Positions 49,930 to 58,737 of a stretch of DNA of 64,000 nucleotides are shown in pieces. The DNA is from JANNSX01 sp041397825 (GTDB taxonomy: Bacteria; Pseudomonadota; Alphaproteobacteria; Rhizobiales; Hyphomicrobiaceae). The notes under the pieces were generated by a model. It ran no database searches, had not been told where the DNA came from, and saw only the letters and a program-made list of their open reading frames with translations. The position numbers and the translations under genes are program-made. The stretch lies in the NCBI GenBank assembly GCA_041397825.1, contig JAWKVX010000003.1:1-64000 (forward strand), read 5' to 3'. Position 1 is the stretch's first letter; each line of letters opens with the position of its first letter.

Positions 49930-50274
49930 TCAGTTGCCGTCCGATGCGCCCGCGTCTAGGGCAAGATCCTCGCTGTAAGCGATGCGACCGTCGACGACCT
50001 TGGCGGTGGCGACGCGCCTGACCTTGGGCTGATCCGATTCCACCTGATAGCTCACGATCTCGGCGACCAGCCGGCCGGCGAACTCGGCCTTGGCGAGAAA
50101 GGCGCTCCAGGCGGTGCCGGCCTGCGTGCAGGTCTCGGGCTCGCGGTCGCAATAGGTCATCACCCAGACCGCCTTCTCGCGCGCACTGCCGATGAGCGCC
50201 TGTTGGCGGTCCGGATCGGACGGCATCAATGCGATGGCGATGCCCGCCACGACTGCGGCTCTGAACAAGAACAT
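49930..50274 (-). CDS. DUF5330 domain protein
   Basis: The 114-residue protein starts MFLFRAAVVAGIAIALMPSDP, a single membrane anchor or uncleaved signal, followed by the DUF5330 block TYCDREPETCTQAGTAWSAFLAKAEFAGRLV with two conserved Cys. It is typical of Rhizobiales and of unknown function. ATG 50274 gives the family N-terminus; the preceding 16 codons are not conserved. Confidence 0.85.
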   Translation of the reverse strand: MFLFRAAVVAGIAIALMPSDPDRQQALIGSAREKAVWVMTYCDREPETCTQAGTAWSAFLAKAEFAGRLVAEIVSYQVESDQPKVRRVATAKVVDGRIAYSEDLALDAGASDGN

Positions 50275-50486
50275 GACCCTGCCCTCGGTTGCCGATTCCC
50301 CGGCTTCTTTTCCCGACTGCACGGCAATCTAGCAGGACTTGTCGAAAACACGCTGAAAGACGGACCGCAAATTTCATTCGAATTTTATCGGTGCCGGCCA
50401 CGGGGCCTGTCCGTTGGCCCCGATGCGGTAAATGAATTGTAAACCGCCGGGGCCCTACTCTGCGCACCGTTCGGAGGTGCATCGCC

Positions 50487-51101
50487 GTGCTCTGGAGATC
50501 CAACAAGGCTCGCGCGCGGAGAAAGCCGCGTTTCGCGCTCATGCTCTGTGCCGGATTGACGCTGGCCGTCATGCTCAACATCGCCATGCGCAATGATCCA
50601 GGCCCGAGCAGCAGAGCGCCCGCCCCATCGGGGCTGGCCGCGGAGAGCGATGTCGCCTCCGCCGGTCTGGAGGTCCATGCCCCCGAGGCCGAGCTCGTGT
50701 CTGCGGTGCAACGCGAACTCCAGGCGAAGGGCTACGCTCCCGGCGATGACGGCGGCAAGCTCACTCTTCAGACCCGCGCTGCCGTGCTCGCGTTCGAGAC
50801 CGACACCGGTCGGCCGCTCACCGGTATGCCGAGCGAGGCGATCCTCAAGGATCTGCTGTTCGGGACCACCATTGTCGCCAAGGGCCTCGAGGCGCCGCAC
50901 GTGACGGGAGAAGGCTCTCGCGTCGTCCGGGAGATCGAGGCGCGGCTTCTGGAGGCAGGTTTCGACCCGGGGGCCGTCGATGGCAAGCTCGACGCGCGGA
51001 CCGCCCGGGCGATCAAGCAATACGAGACGGCGCACGGGCTCGAGGTAACCGGAAAGATCGGCGGTCAGCTGGTCGCTCGCCTGGTCGCGGCCGAAGGTTA
51101 G
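50487..51101 (+). CDS. Membrane-anchored protein with two peptidoglycan-binding domains
   Basis: The 204-residue protein has a basic N-terminus and one membrane segment (FALMLCAGLTLAVMLNIAM), then two PG_binding_1-type repeats: VQRELQAKGYAPGDDGGKLTLQTRAAVLAFETDTG (about residues 75-110) and IEARLLEAGFDPGAVDGKLDARTARAIKQYETAHG (about 150-185). It probably binds cell wall in the periplasm. Start GTG 50487. Divergent from the DUF5330 gene. Confidence 0.85.
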   Translation: MLWRSNKARARRKPRFALMLCAGLTLAVMLNIAMRNDPGPSSRAPAPSGLAAESDVASAGLEVHAPEAELVSAVQRELQAKGYAPGDDGGKLTLQTRAAVLAFETDTGRPLTGMPSEAILKDLLFGTTIVAKGLEAPHVTGEGSRVVREIEARLLEAGFDPGAVDGKLDARTARAIKQYETAHGLEVTGKIGGQLVARLVAAEG

Positions 51102-51220
51102 CGTTCATATTCTGATGCTCGCCAATGCCGTCGCTTGAGTTTCGGCAATGATCGACGCCGAGCAGCAAGCCCAGTAGTCTGATCCGGACGCGATTCTCGG
51201 ACAGGGCCGCGGGAGCTTCC

Positions 51221-52996
51221 ATGAGCATTCTGCAAGTCGAGGCCATGCTCGTCGCCTTGGCCATGCTTGGCCTCTTCATGTGGGGGCGCTGGCGCTACGA
51301 TCTCGTTGCCGTCGCCGTGCTGTTGACGGCGATCGGGCTCGGGGTGGTGAAGACGGACAAAGCCTTCGACGGCTTCTCCCACCCCGTCATCGTCATCATC
51401 GCCGCTGTGCTCGTCATCAGCAAGGCGATCTCGCGATCGGGCGTTCTCGACGGTTTGATGCGGCGGCTCCTGGGTGTCGCCAAGTCGACGACCGCACAGG
51501 TGGCCGTCTTGACGACAACGGTCTCGCTGCTGTCGGCGATCATCAAGAACGTCGGTACGCTTGGCATCTTCATGCCGCTGGCGCTGCAGACAGCACGCCG
51601 CAGCAAGCGGCCGGCCTCGCTTTATCTGATGCCGCTTGCCTTCGGATCGCTCATCGGCGGAACCATCACGCTGATCGGCACCTCGCCCAACCTGCTCGTG
51701 TCGGCCATTCGCGAGACCGCGACCGGCGAGCCATTCCAGATGTTCGATTTCGTCTATGTCGGCCTGCCGCTGACGCTCATCGCGATCGCTTTTCTGGCCG
51801 TTGCCTGGCGCGTGCTGCCGGCCGATCGCACACCGGCCGCCAGCGAGAGCCAGCGGTTCGCGATCGAGCGCTACACGACGGAGTTACAGATCGAGAAGGG
51901 GTCGCCCTACATCGGCAAGACTGTCGGTGATCTCGAAAGTTTCGACGAAGGCAGCCTGACGGTCATCGCCATCATTCGCGAGGCCGGCCATCACTACATT
52001 CCCTCACGGACCTGGCTCCTGTTCGAGAACGACATCCTGGTCGTTCAGGGCGGATCGGAGGCGGTCGAGGCCATCACCTCCGAAGGCAAACTCGCACTCG
52101 CGGGCTCGGGTGAGCTCGAGACCCTCAAGAAGGAGCTCGGCGATATGGAGGTCGTCGAGGCGATCGTCGGGTCCGAATCCCTGCTGGTGGGCGAAAGTGC
52201 GCGTAGCCTCGGCCTGAGGCAGCACTACGAGACCAATCTGCTGGCGGTCAGTCGCGCCGGCCGCCCGATCACCAGCCGGTTGCAATCGCACCGCTTCGAG
52301 GTCGGCGACGTCGTCCTGCTGCAGGGTTTCCAGAAGACGATGGTCGCAACTCTCGCCGAGCTCGGCTGTCTGCCGCTTGCCGACCGCAAGCTCGACCTAG
52401 GCGGCGAGCGGCGCGGCGCCATCTCGCTGGGCATTCTGGCCATTGCGCTCATTCTGATGGTGCTGCATGTCGTGCCGGCGCATGTGGCCTTCTTCGGCGC
52501 GGCGGTGCTGATCGTGCTGAGCCGACAGATCAGCCTCAAGGCGGCGTATGAGTCCATCGACGGCTCGATCATCGTCATGCTCGGCGCGCTCATCCCGGTT
52601 GGCGAATCGCTCAAGGAGACAGGCCTGGCGGAATATCTCGGCGAGCATCTCGCGACAGCGGCGTCGCTGCTTCCCGGCTCGCTCTCTGTGGCGCTGATTC
52701 TCGCCGTCGCCATGCTCGTGACGCCGATCCTGCACCACGCGCCGGCCGTTCTCGTCATGGGGCCGATCGCGGCGGCGGTTGCCGAGCGGCTCGGCTACAG
52801 CATCGACCCGTTCCTGATGGCAGTTGCGCTCGGCGCGGCATGCGATTTCCTGACGCCGATCGGTCACCAGAACAATCTCCTGGTGATGGGGCCCGGAGGA
52901 TACCGGTTCGGCGACTATTGGCGGCTCGGGCTGCCGCTCTCCATTCTCGTCGTCGCTGCCGGCACGCCGCTGATCCTTTGGGCCTGGCCGCTTTGA
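51221..52996 (+). CDS. SLC13/DASS-type transporter with two TrkA-C domains
   Basis: The 591-residue protein has two membrane halves: the first with SAIIKNVGTLGIFMPLALQTARR and GSLIGGTITLIGTSPNLLVS, the second with LVTPILHHAPAVLVMGPIAAAVAERLG and FLTPIGHQNNLLVMGPGGY. These are the SNT-type motifs of dicarboxylate/sulfate carriers. Between the halves (about residues 215-395) are two RCK-C/TrkA-C regulatory domains. The architecture matches SLC13-like sulfate or dicarboxylate permeases. ATG 51221 with GAGCTTCC upstream. Confidence 0.88.
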   Translation: MSILQVEAMLVALAMLGLFMWGRWRYDLVAVAVLLTAIGLGVVKTDKAFDGFSHPVIVIIAAVLVISKAISRSGVLDGLMRRLLGVAKSTTAQVAVLTTTVSLLSAIIKNVGTLGIFMPLALQTARRSKRPASLYLMPLAFGSLIGGTITLIGTSPNLLVSAIRETATGEPFQMFDFVYVGLPLTLIAIAFLAVAWRVLPADRTPAASESQRFAIERYTTELQIEKGSPYIGKTVGDLESFDEGSLTVIAIIREAGHHYIPSRTWLLFENDILVVQGGSEAVEAITSEGKLALAGSGELETLKKELGDMEVVEAIVGSESLLVGESARSLGLRQHYETNLLAVSRAGRPITSRLQSHRFEVGDVVLLQGFQKTMVATLAELGCLPLADRKLDLGGERRGAISLGILAIALILMVLHVVPAHVAFFGAAVLIVLSRQISLKAAYESIDGSIIVMLGALIPVGESLKETGLAEYLGEHLATAASLLPGSLSVALILAVAMLVTPILHHAPAVLVMGPIAAAVAERLGYSIDPFLMAVALGAACDFLTPIGHQNNLLVMGPGGYRFGDYWRLGLPLSILVVAAGTPLILWAWPL

Positions 52997-53051
52997 CCCG
53001 CGTCGCCCCGGATGGCTTGACCGGCAGGCTTCTTGCCGTTCAATTCGAGTC

Positions 53052-53396
53052 ATGCGGCTCAAGGCTGAAATCTGGGTGCAAGGCTATCTGAGGATTTGCG
53101 CCGCCAACGGCATCCCAGCGGTGCTGGTCGCTCGGGGCGACGCCGATGCCGGCGCAATCTACATCAAGCTCAACCGCCTCGACGGAACGGCCGAGGTCTT
53201 TGCGCCCGCGCCAGCCGGGATGTCGGGCCTCGAGAGCGACCGGCGCTGGGTGCGAGCGTCGGCCGGTCCCATTCCGGAAGCGGATGCCGATCAGGTGATT
53301 CGCCGCCAGCGCGACTTCGATGCCGATCTGTGGGTTGTCGAGGTCGAGGATGCGAGAGGGCGTCATCATCTCGACGATTGGCTCGTTCAGGCGTGA
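53052..53396 (+). CDS. DUF1491 family protein
   Basis: The 114-residue protein fits DUF1491: MRLKAEIWVQGYLRICAANGIPAVLVARGDADAGAIYIKLNRLDG, followed by FAPAP and a conserved end with RRQRDFDADLWVVEVED. The family is alphaproteobacterial and of unknown function. It lies 55 bases after the SLC13-like gene on the same strand. Confidence 0.9.
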   Translation: MRLKAEIWVQGYLRICAANGIPAVLVARGDADAGAIYIKLNRLDGTAEVFAPAPAGMSGLESDRRWVRASAGPIPEADADQVIRRQRDFDADLWVVEVEDARGRHHLDDWLVQA

Positions 53397-53555
53397 CCAC
53401 GCCGCCGCACATCGAGGCATCCGCGATGACATCCGAAGGGTGTTTACCTCTTGTTAATTCCTCCCGTGTGCAAACTGTCTTCAGCAGAGAATCGCATGTT
53501 TCTGCTTGAGGCAGGTGGCACCGATGGTGCCGCGAGAGAGCGGGGGGCCGCGAAG

Positions 53556-53756
53556 ATGGGAATCGTCGTCGAGTTCAGGCCGCAGGCCGGGCGCGAGCAA
53601 GCGCTCCTCTCGGCTGGTCAATCGGCCGAGATCGTCATATTTCCGGGCGTCCGGATGGAGCGGTGGCCGGAGTCGCCGGCCATTGAGACCGTAGACACCC
53701 CGACGAAACAGGCAGGGCCCAGCGTTGGCGGCAAAGGTCGCGGCAAGCGGCGGTAG
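53556..53756 (+). CDS. Small conserved rhizobial hypothetical protein
   Basis: From ATG 53556 the 66-residue protein reads MGIVVEFRPQAGREQ, then AEIVIFPGVRMERW and a basic C-terminus. The pattern 'IVxFxPGVRxERW' is common to small Rhizobiales proteins of unknown function. A longer frame from 53451 adds 35 poorly conserved codons. A purine-rich stretch lies upstream. Confidence 0.6.
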   Translation: MGIVVEFRPQAGREQALLSAGQSAEIVIFPGVRMERWPESPAIETVDTPTKQAGPSVGGKGRGKRR

Positions 53757-53794
53757 CCGGAGCCGCCTTCAGGCCAAGACCTGAGACTTGAGGA

Positions 53795-54379
53795 TCAGCC
53801 GTTCCGCGCGCGGCTCTTCGCGCCGCATGTCACCTGAGATAGAGCCCGGTCGATCTCGGCGCGACGGCCGGGGGCACTCTCCGGGGCGCGGATGACCAGA
53901 AGGCCGGTCCTCTCGGGCACGCTCACCGTGATCGCCGTCGTCGGTTGATCGTTGCCGAAAGGCAGGGCGGTCACGCCGTCCTCCGAAGGCGCCAGAATGA
54001 GCTCCGCCTCGCGCCGCTGCAGGTCGGACCCGGTGATCGTATAGAAATTCGATCCAAGCTCATCGTAGAGAGAGATTGACCAGGAGCCGTCGAGCAGGGG
54101 CGTGCGCACCGACACGGGATCCTTGCTGATGTCGTAGCGGCAGAGCACGTAGCGCACGTCGGGGGCCATATACGAGAAGAGCTGGGCATCGGCTGTGACC
54201 GGCGGCAGGACGGTCGCCTCGTTGACGGGCACCGCCGCCCACAGCTGTTGCGAGGCCGTGCTGGCGATCGATCTCGGCGTCGACAGAACGACCAGAATAT
54301 GCACGATACCGCCGAGCAGCAGCCCGCCGAAGATCCAGAACAGACTCTGGCGCGAGAGCAGAAAGCGCCTCATCGACAT
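53795..54379 (-). CDS. DUF1254 domain protein
   Basis: The 194-residue protein has one N-terminal membrane segment (FWIFGGLLLGGIVHILVVLST) and a DUF1254-type domain with DVRYVLCRYDISKDPVSVRTPLLDGSWSISLYD and LPFGNDQPTTAITVSVPERTGLLVIRAPE. It overlaps the upstream DUF1214 gene by ten bases; the two domains usually occur together as a unit of unknown function, often described as a periplasmic lipoprotein-like pair. Confidence 0.85.
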   Translation of the reverse strand: MSMRRFLLSRQSLFWIFGGLLLGGIVHILVVLSTPRSIASTASQQLWAAVPVNEATVLPPVTADAQLFSYMAPDVRYVLCRYDISKDPVSVRTPLLDGSWSISLYDELGSNFYTITGSDLQRREAELILAPSEDGVTALPFGNDQPTTAITVSVPERTGLLVIRAPESAPGRRAEIDRALSQVTCGAKSRARNG

Positions 54380-55053
54380 CCAATCCTCTCGATGGTGCCA
54401 AATCCGGGAGAGGACAGTCCGTCCTTGTCGGCGGCGGGCTGATACACCCTGAGGAGCAGCCGGAAGCCGCCATCATCGCCCGAGGGCAGCCAGTTGCCGG
54501 AGCGGACATCGCTGGCGATCCGGACCGTGATGCGGCCCGAGGTATCGCGGAGCGCTGTAGCTCCTGTGATGGCGTAGCGGTCGAAGTCGTTCTCCTTCAG
54601 GCGGCCGTCGTGACCGTAGAGCGCCAGGCTCCACCACGCGGCCTCGGGGCCCGACCCGGCGAGCTCGTACTCGCAGTCGCCGTAGAGCGGCGCGCCGTTG
54701 GCGTCGGTTGTGGCCATGAAATAGTGCGCACTGGCGGCACCGATCGGCAGTGCGCCGAGGCGCGCGAAGTGCGCCCGCGTATAAGGATCGGCGTCCGGCC
54801 GCCCGGCTGCCGGCCACAGCGCCCATGGCCCAGATTGGACCACCGTCAGGCTCGTACCCTTGTCCATCACAAAGTAAGCAGAGCCGAGGCCCGTCACGAG
54901 CGCAGTGCCGAGAAACAGGCTGAGTCGCACGAGTATCGACAGTAGCCGTGCCAGCCACCGGCGTATGGCACGGAACGCGAGACCTTCGAAAATGTGCAGG
55001 GCATGGCGCAGACGCAGGCGCGGTCTGCGCGCCGGTAGGGTGCCGAGGCTCAT
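54370..55053 (-). CDS. DUF1214 domain protein
   Basis: The 227-residue protein has a basic N-terminus, one or two membrane segments (LARLLSILVRLSLFLGTALVTGLGSAYFVMD) and a DUF1214 domain ending in WWSLALYGHDGRLKENDFDRYAI and SGRITVRIASDVRSGNWLPSGDDGGFRLLLRVYQP. The pair with DUF1254 is conserved in Rhizobiales. It starts 23 bases downstream of the penicillin-binding protein gene on the same strand. Confidence 0.87.
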   Translation of the reverse strand: MSLGTLPARRPRLRLRHALHIFEGLAFRAIRRWLARLLSILVRLSLFLGTALVTGLGSAYFVMDKGTSLTVVQSGPWALWPAAGRPDADPYTRAHFARLGALPIGAASAHYFMATTDANGAPLYGDCEYELAGSGPEAAWWSLALYGHDGRLKENDFDRYAITGATALRDTSGRITVRIASDVRSGNWLPSGDDGGFRLLLRVYQPAADKDGLSSPGFGTIERIGCR

Positions 55054-55075
55054 CGCATCACCTGGCTATCGCCTC

Positions 55076-57403
55076 TCATGGCGTCACCGCATTCGTTGCC
55101 ACGCGCGCTCCTTCGATGGCGCTGGCCGGGCCGAGCCCGAGTGCACTATGCGATCTGATGGAATGAGATCGGCGCTCCAGGTTAGTGGCTTGGAGTACGT
55201 GCGTGCGACCAGTCAGTGCCCACTTGGTCGGAACGTGCTCCAGGTTGCCCTGCTTCGGCAAGTTTCCAGGGTCCGTCGCGTCGCCCGTGCTCGCCGGCCG
55301 GCCCGCAGCCTTTCGCAAGGCATCCGCCAAGTCTTTCAACACGGTCAGTGTCCGCTCGGGCAAAGTGCCGGGTCCGGTCTCGTCCACAGGCTGCTCGGTG
55401 CGGAGTGCGGCCACCCGATCCATCTCGGCCTGCTGCACCGGGTGAACGGGAATGCCGGGGATCGGCGCGATGTCCGCGATGTTCGTGTGCACTGCCGTCA
55501 TGAACGTCTTCCAGGCCGGCGCGACGAGCTGGCCGCCGGTGACGTTGTTCATCGGCGTCGACTCGTCGTTGCCGAACCAGATGCCGGTCACATATTTTCC
55601 CGAGAACCCCATGAACCAGGCGTCCTTGAACGAGGACGTCGTGCCCGTCTTGCCCGCGACATTCGTGAAATCAAGCTCGGCGCGGCGGGCGGTTCCCGCC
55701 TCGACCACGCGCCGCAACATGCTGTTGAGCTGGGCGATGACCTTCGGGTCGAAGGCCTGTCGGGGCGCCGGCTCCTGCTTGTCGCGAGAGTAGACGACCT
55801 CGCCGCGCGAGTTCTGAATGTCGGTGATGGCGTAGGGGCGGACCGCCTTACCACCATTTGCGAACACGGCGTAAGCGCCCGTGTGCTCGAGCAGCGTCAG
55901 ATCGGTCGTGCCGAGTGCCATCGTGCAGCTCGTGTCGACCTTTGAGAGGCCCAGTCGCTTCGCTACCTCGGCGACCTTCTTGATGCCGACCTCGTGTGAC
56001 AGGCGGACGGCGATGGTGTTGGTCGATCTGGACAGCGCCTCGATCAGCTGCATGCTCCGGCCAGAAGCTCCGCCGCTGAAATTCGTGACGTAGTGGTTCG
56101 GCTTGCAGAAGGGCGAGGTATCTCGCATGGTCTTCGTCGGCGTCCAGCCGTTCTCGAGCGCCGTCAGGTAGACATAGGGCTTGAATGTCGATCCAGCCTG
56201 GCGCCGGCCCTGGCTCGCACGGTTGAACTGGCTGTCGCCATAGTCGACACCCCCGACCAGCGCCCTGACGGCGCCATCGGTCTCCATCGAGACGAGCGCG
56301 CCCTGTTTGACCCGCTTGGCCCGGCCGTTCTCGGCGATCGTCGAGGCGATCGTCTGATCGGCGGTGCGCTGCATGTCGAGGTCGACGGTCGTGCGGGCGA
56401 TGAATACCTGGTCCTGTTGGCCTTCGAGGATCCGCTTAGCCTCTTCGTAAGCCCAGTCGAGGAACCAGTCCGGGCTGGAGGCGAGCCCTGTTTGAATGGG
56501 CTGGGCGGGATTGAGGCGGGCGCCGTGCACCTGGCCTTCGGTCATGAAGCCGGCCTGCACCATGTTGGTCAGCACCTCGTCGGCGCGCGCACGTGCGGCG
56601 GCGAGATTGATATGCGGCGCATACTTCGTCGGCGCCTTCGGCAGTCCCGCCAGCAGGGCTGCCTCAGCCAGCGTCACATCGCGGATCGACTTGCCAAAGT
56701 AGAACTGAGCGGCGGCCTCGAAGCCGAATGCGCCGCCTCCCATATAGGCGCGATCGAAGTAGAGCTTCAGGATTTCGCGCTTCGTGAGATGGGTCTCGAG
56801 CCACAGGGCGAGGAAGGCCTCCTTGATCTTGCGCTCGAGCGAGCGCTCGGAGGTGAGAAACAGGTTCTTCGCCAACTGCTGCGTGATCGACGAGCCGCCC
56901 TGGACGACCTCATTCGCGCGAAGGTTCTCGGCCAGAGCGCGGAGCGTGCCGAAGACATCGACGCCCCAATGCTCGAAGAAGCGGCGATCCTCAGTGGACA
57001 GCAACGCCTTGATCATGACGTCGGGGATTTCCTCGAGCGGCACCGCATCAGACCGGTTGATGCCCCGCTTGCCGATCTCATTGCCGTAGCGATCGAGGAA
57101 GGTGACTGAGATGTATCCGTCCGACAGCCAATTCTCATCCTGCACGGCCTCGAAGGCCGGCTGCGCCAGAATGAGCATGACGGCGGCGCCGCCCAGCCCC
57201 ATGGTCGCCATCTCGGAGGCGATCTCGTTGAGGACGCGGCGGAAGCCGGTCAGGCGGAATCGTGCGAAGGTTGCGGAGGCGGTGTTCCAGCGGCGCTTGA
57301 ACTCCTCGTACAGCGTGAACAGGCCGGAATCGAGCCGCGAGTCGAGATCGAGCCAATCGACCAGGCGCTTCCTGCCTCCGCGATTGAAGAACCAGTCGCT
57401 CAA
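55076..57403 (-). CDS. Class A penicillin-binding protein (PBP1A-like)
   Basis: The 775-residue bifunctional enzyme polymerises and cross-links peptidoglycan. One membrane anchor (about residues 70-85) precedes the glycosyltransferase domain (EDRRFFEHWGVD and GGSSITQQLAKNLFLTSERSLERKIKEA). The transpeptidase domain has the active-site Ser in GSTFKP, the SxN motif in SRSTNTIAV and the KTG motif in AGKTGTTSSFKDAWFMG. The last 80 residues are a basic, low-complexity tail. Start at 57403. Confidence 0.93.
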   Translation of the reverse strand: MSDWFFNRGGRKRLVDWLDLDSRLDSGLFTLYEEFKRRWNTASATFARFRLTGFRRVLNEIASEMATMGLGGAAVMLILAQPAFEAVQDENWLSDGYISVTFLDRYGNEIGKRGINRSDAVPLEEIPDVMIKALLSTEDRRFFEHWGVDVFGTLRALAENLRANEVVQGGSSITQQLAKNLFLTSERSLERKIKEAFLALWLETHLTKREILKLYFDRAYMGGGAFGFEAAAQFYFGKSIRDVTLAEAALLAGLPKAPTKYAPHINLAAARARADEVLTNMVQAGFMTEGQVHGARLNPAQPIQTGLASSPDWFLDWAYEEAKRILEGQQDQVFIARTTVDLDMQRTADQTIASTIAENGRAKRVKQGALVSMETDGAVRALVGGVDYGDSQFNRASQGRRQAGSTFKPYVYLTALENGWTPTKTMRDTSPFCKPNHYVTNFSGGASGRSMQLIEALSRSTNTIAVRLSHEVGIKKVAEVAKRLGLSKVDTSCTMALGTTDLTLLEHTGAYAVFANGGKAVRPYAITDIQNSRGEVVYSRDKQEPAPRQAFDPKVIAQLNSMLRRVVEAGTARRAELDFTNVAGKTGTTSSFKDAWFMGFSGKYVTGIWFGNDESTPMNNVTGGQLVAPAWKTFMTAVHTNIADIAPIPGIPVHPVQQAEMDRVAALRTEQPVDETGPGTLPERTLTVLKDLADALRKAAGRPASTGDATDPGNLPKQGNLEHVPTKWALTGRTHVLQATNLERRSHSIRSHSALGLGPASAIEGARVATNAVTP

Positions 57404-57485
57404 CGTTGTGATCTCTCTGTCGGGCCAGCCGCGCTTGAGTGGTTGCGCCGGTTATGCTGAATGGTCGCCGCGCCCAGTCGGGCGG

Positions 57486-58007
57486 ATGATTCTCGGTGGC
57501 GGGATTTTAGCATTGTCGCGATCCAAAAGACCATTCTGGCAAGTGAAGCCTCTAGCCGAGATGACGGCGGGCGAATGGGAGAGCCTGTGCGACGGCTGCG
57601 GCCGCTGTTGCACCGTCAAGCTGGAGGACGAGGACACCGGAGAAATTCATCAGACCCGTCTCGCTTGCAAGCTCTTGGACATCGGGAGCTGCCGCTGCAA
57701 GGACTATCCGAGCCGGCACAAGAAAGTGCACGATTGTGTCGCCCTGACGCCCGAGAATGTGCTGAGCCTGAAGTGGCTGCCCCGGACCTGCGCTTATGTA
57801 CTCGTCGCTGAGGGTAAACCCTTGCAATGGTGGCATCATCTGGTCTCGGGCGACCCGGAGAGCGTGCATGCGGCCGGCATCTCGGTGCGCGAGGTCGTGC
57901 GCTCGGAGACGCGGATCGCCGAGCACAACTACGAGCGCTACATCATTCCCCCGCTGAGCGATCAGGCCGCCGGCCGTTCAGGGTTGCGAAAGCACGGTCG
58001 AAAATAA
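57486..58007 (+). CDS. UPF0260/YcgN family Cys-rich protein
   Basis: The 173-residue protein has the YcgN signature CDGCGRCCTVKLEDEDTGEIHQTRLACKLLD and later CRCKDYPSRHKKVHDCV, a set of Cys suited to metal or Fe-S binding. It is cytoplasmic and of unknown function. ATG 57486 adds nine extra residues; the family N-terminus (SRSKRPFWQVKPL) would start at TTG 57513. It is divergent from the PBP gene. Confidence 0.9.
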   Translation: MILGGGILALSRSKRPFWQVKPLAEMTAGEWESLCDGCGRCCTVKLEDEDTGEIHQTRLACKLLDIGSCRCKDYPSRHKKVHDCVALTPENVLSLKWLPRTCAYVLVAEGKPLQWWHHLVSGDPESVHAAGISVREVVRSETRIAEHNYERYIIPPLSDQAAGRSGLRKHGRK

Positions 58008-58224
58008 GTTATCCCCGTTGCGGACGAACAGAATTACACTGGTCGATTTGTCGACATCGCAAGCAACGTCGTAATAAAACGAACTACAGTCAGCACTTTC
58101 CTGTTGACATCGTTGCGCTGTCGAAGTATGTTTTTTGTATAACCCCAATAGTGTCGCAGTTGAGGCGCCCCGGTCCGACCCGGTTCGGGTGGCGTCAGGC
58201 TGGCGCGAGCCCTGGCGGAGGCGC

Positions 58225-58737
58225 ATGGCCAAGACGAAGCAATGCTCAGCAGTGGAGGCGAAGCCGCCTGACGCCGACGCCACTGACGACCGGGCGATCA
58301 ACTGGGCGGCGGTCAAGCGCCGCTATCAGAACGACCGGCGGATGACCTATCCGAAGATCGCCATGCACTACGGACTTGCGCCGGAAACGCTTCGTGATCT
58401 CGCCCGCAGCATGGGGTGGCGACGGCCAGGCAGCCGGCGCAAGGAGCAACTCAGGCCGAAGCCACCGGCAACGCTCACGGAGCGCATCATCGTGCTGATC
58501 GATGGACGACTGACGCAAATGGAGATCGAGCTGCAAAAAGATCATCTGCCGCCCGCCGCTGAGTTCAATCGGCAATCAAACGAGCTGACCCGTCTCATTC
58601 GCGGCTTGGGTCAGGTCAAAGTCCCGGCCGCTGGAGGTGCTGCAGACCCGGCAGGAGGCGCCGATGACGATCAGGACCGCTGGCGCCGAGAGCTTGTTGA
58701 GAGAATTAGAGCTCTTAAGGACCGACTCAAGGCTTGA
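58225..58737 (+). CDS. GTA g1-like small terminase candidate
   Basis: The 170-residue basic protein starts at ATG 58225 with GGAGGC ahead. It has a helix-turn-helix-like stretch (YPKIAMHYGLAPETLRDLARSMGWRRPGSRRKEQ) suited to DNA recognition. Its position directly before the large terminase fits g1 of RcGTA-like clusters. It overlaps the terminase start by 74 bases. No closer family assignment can be made by eye. Confidence 0.65.
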   Translation: MAKTKQCSAVEAKPPDADATDDRAINWAAVKRRYQNDRRMTYPKIAMHYGLAPETLRDLARSMGWRRPGSRRKEQLRPKPPATLTERIIVLIDGRLTQMEIELQKDHLPPAAEFNRQSNELTRLIRGLGQVKVPAAGGAADPAGGADDDQDRWRRELVERIRALKDRLKA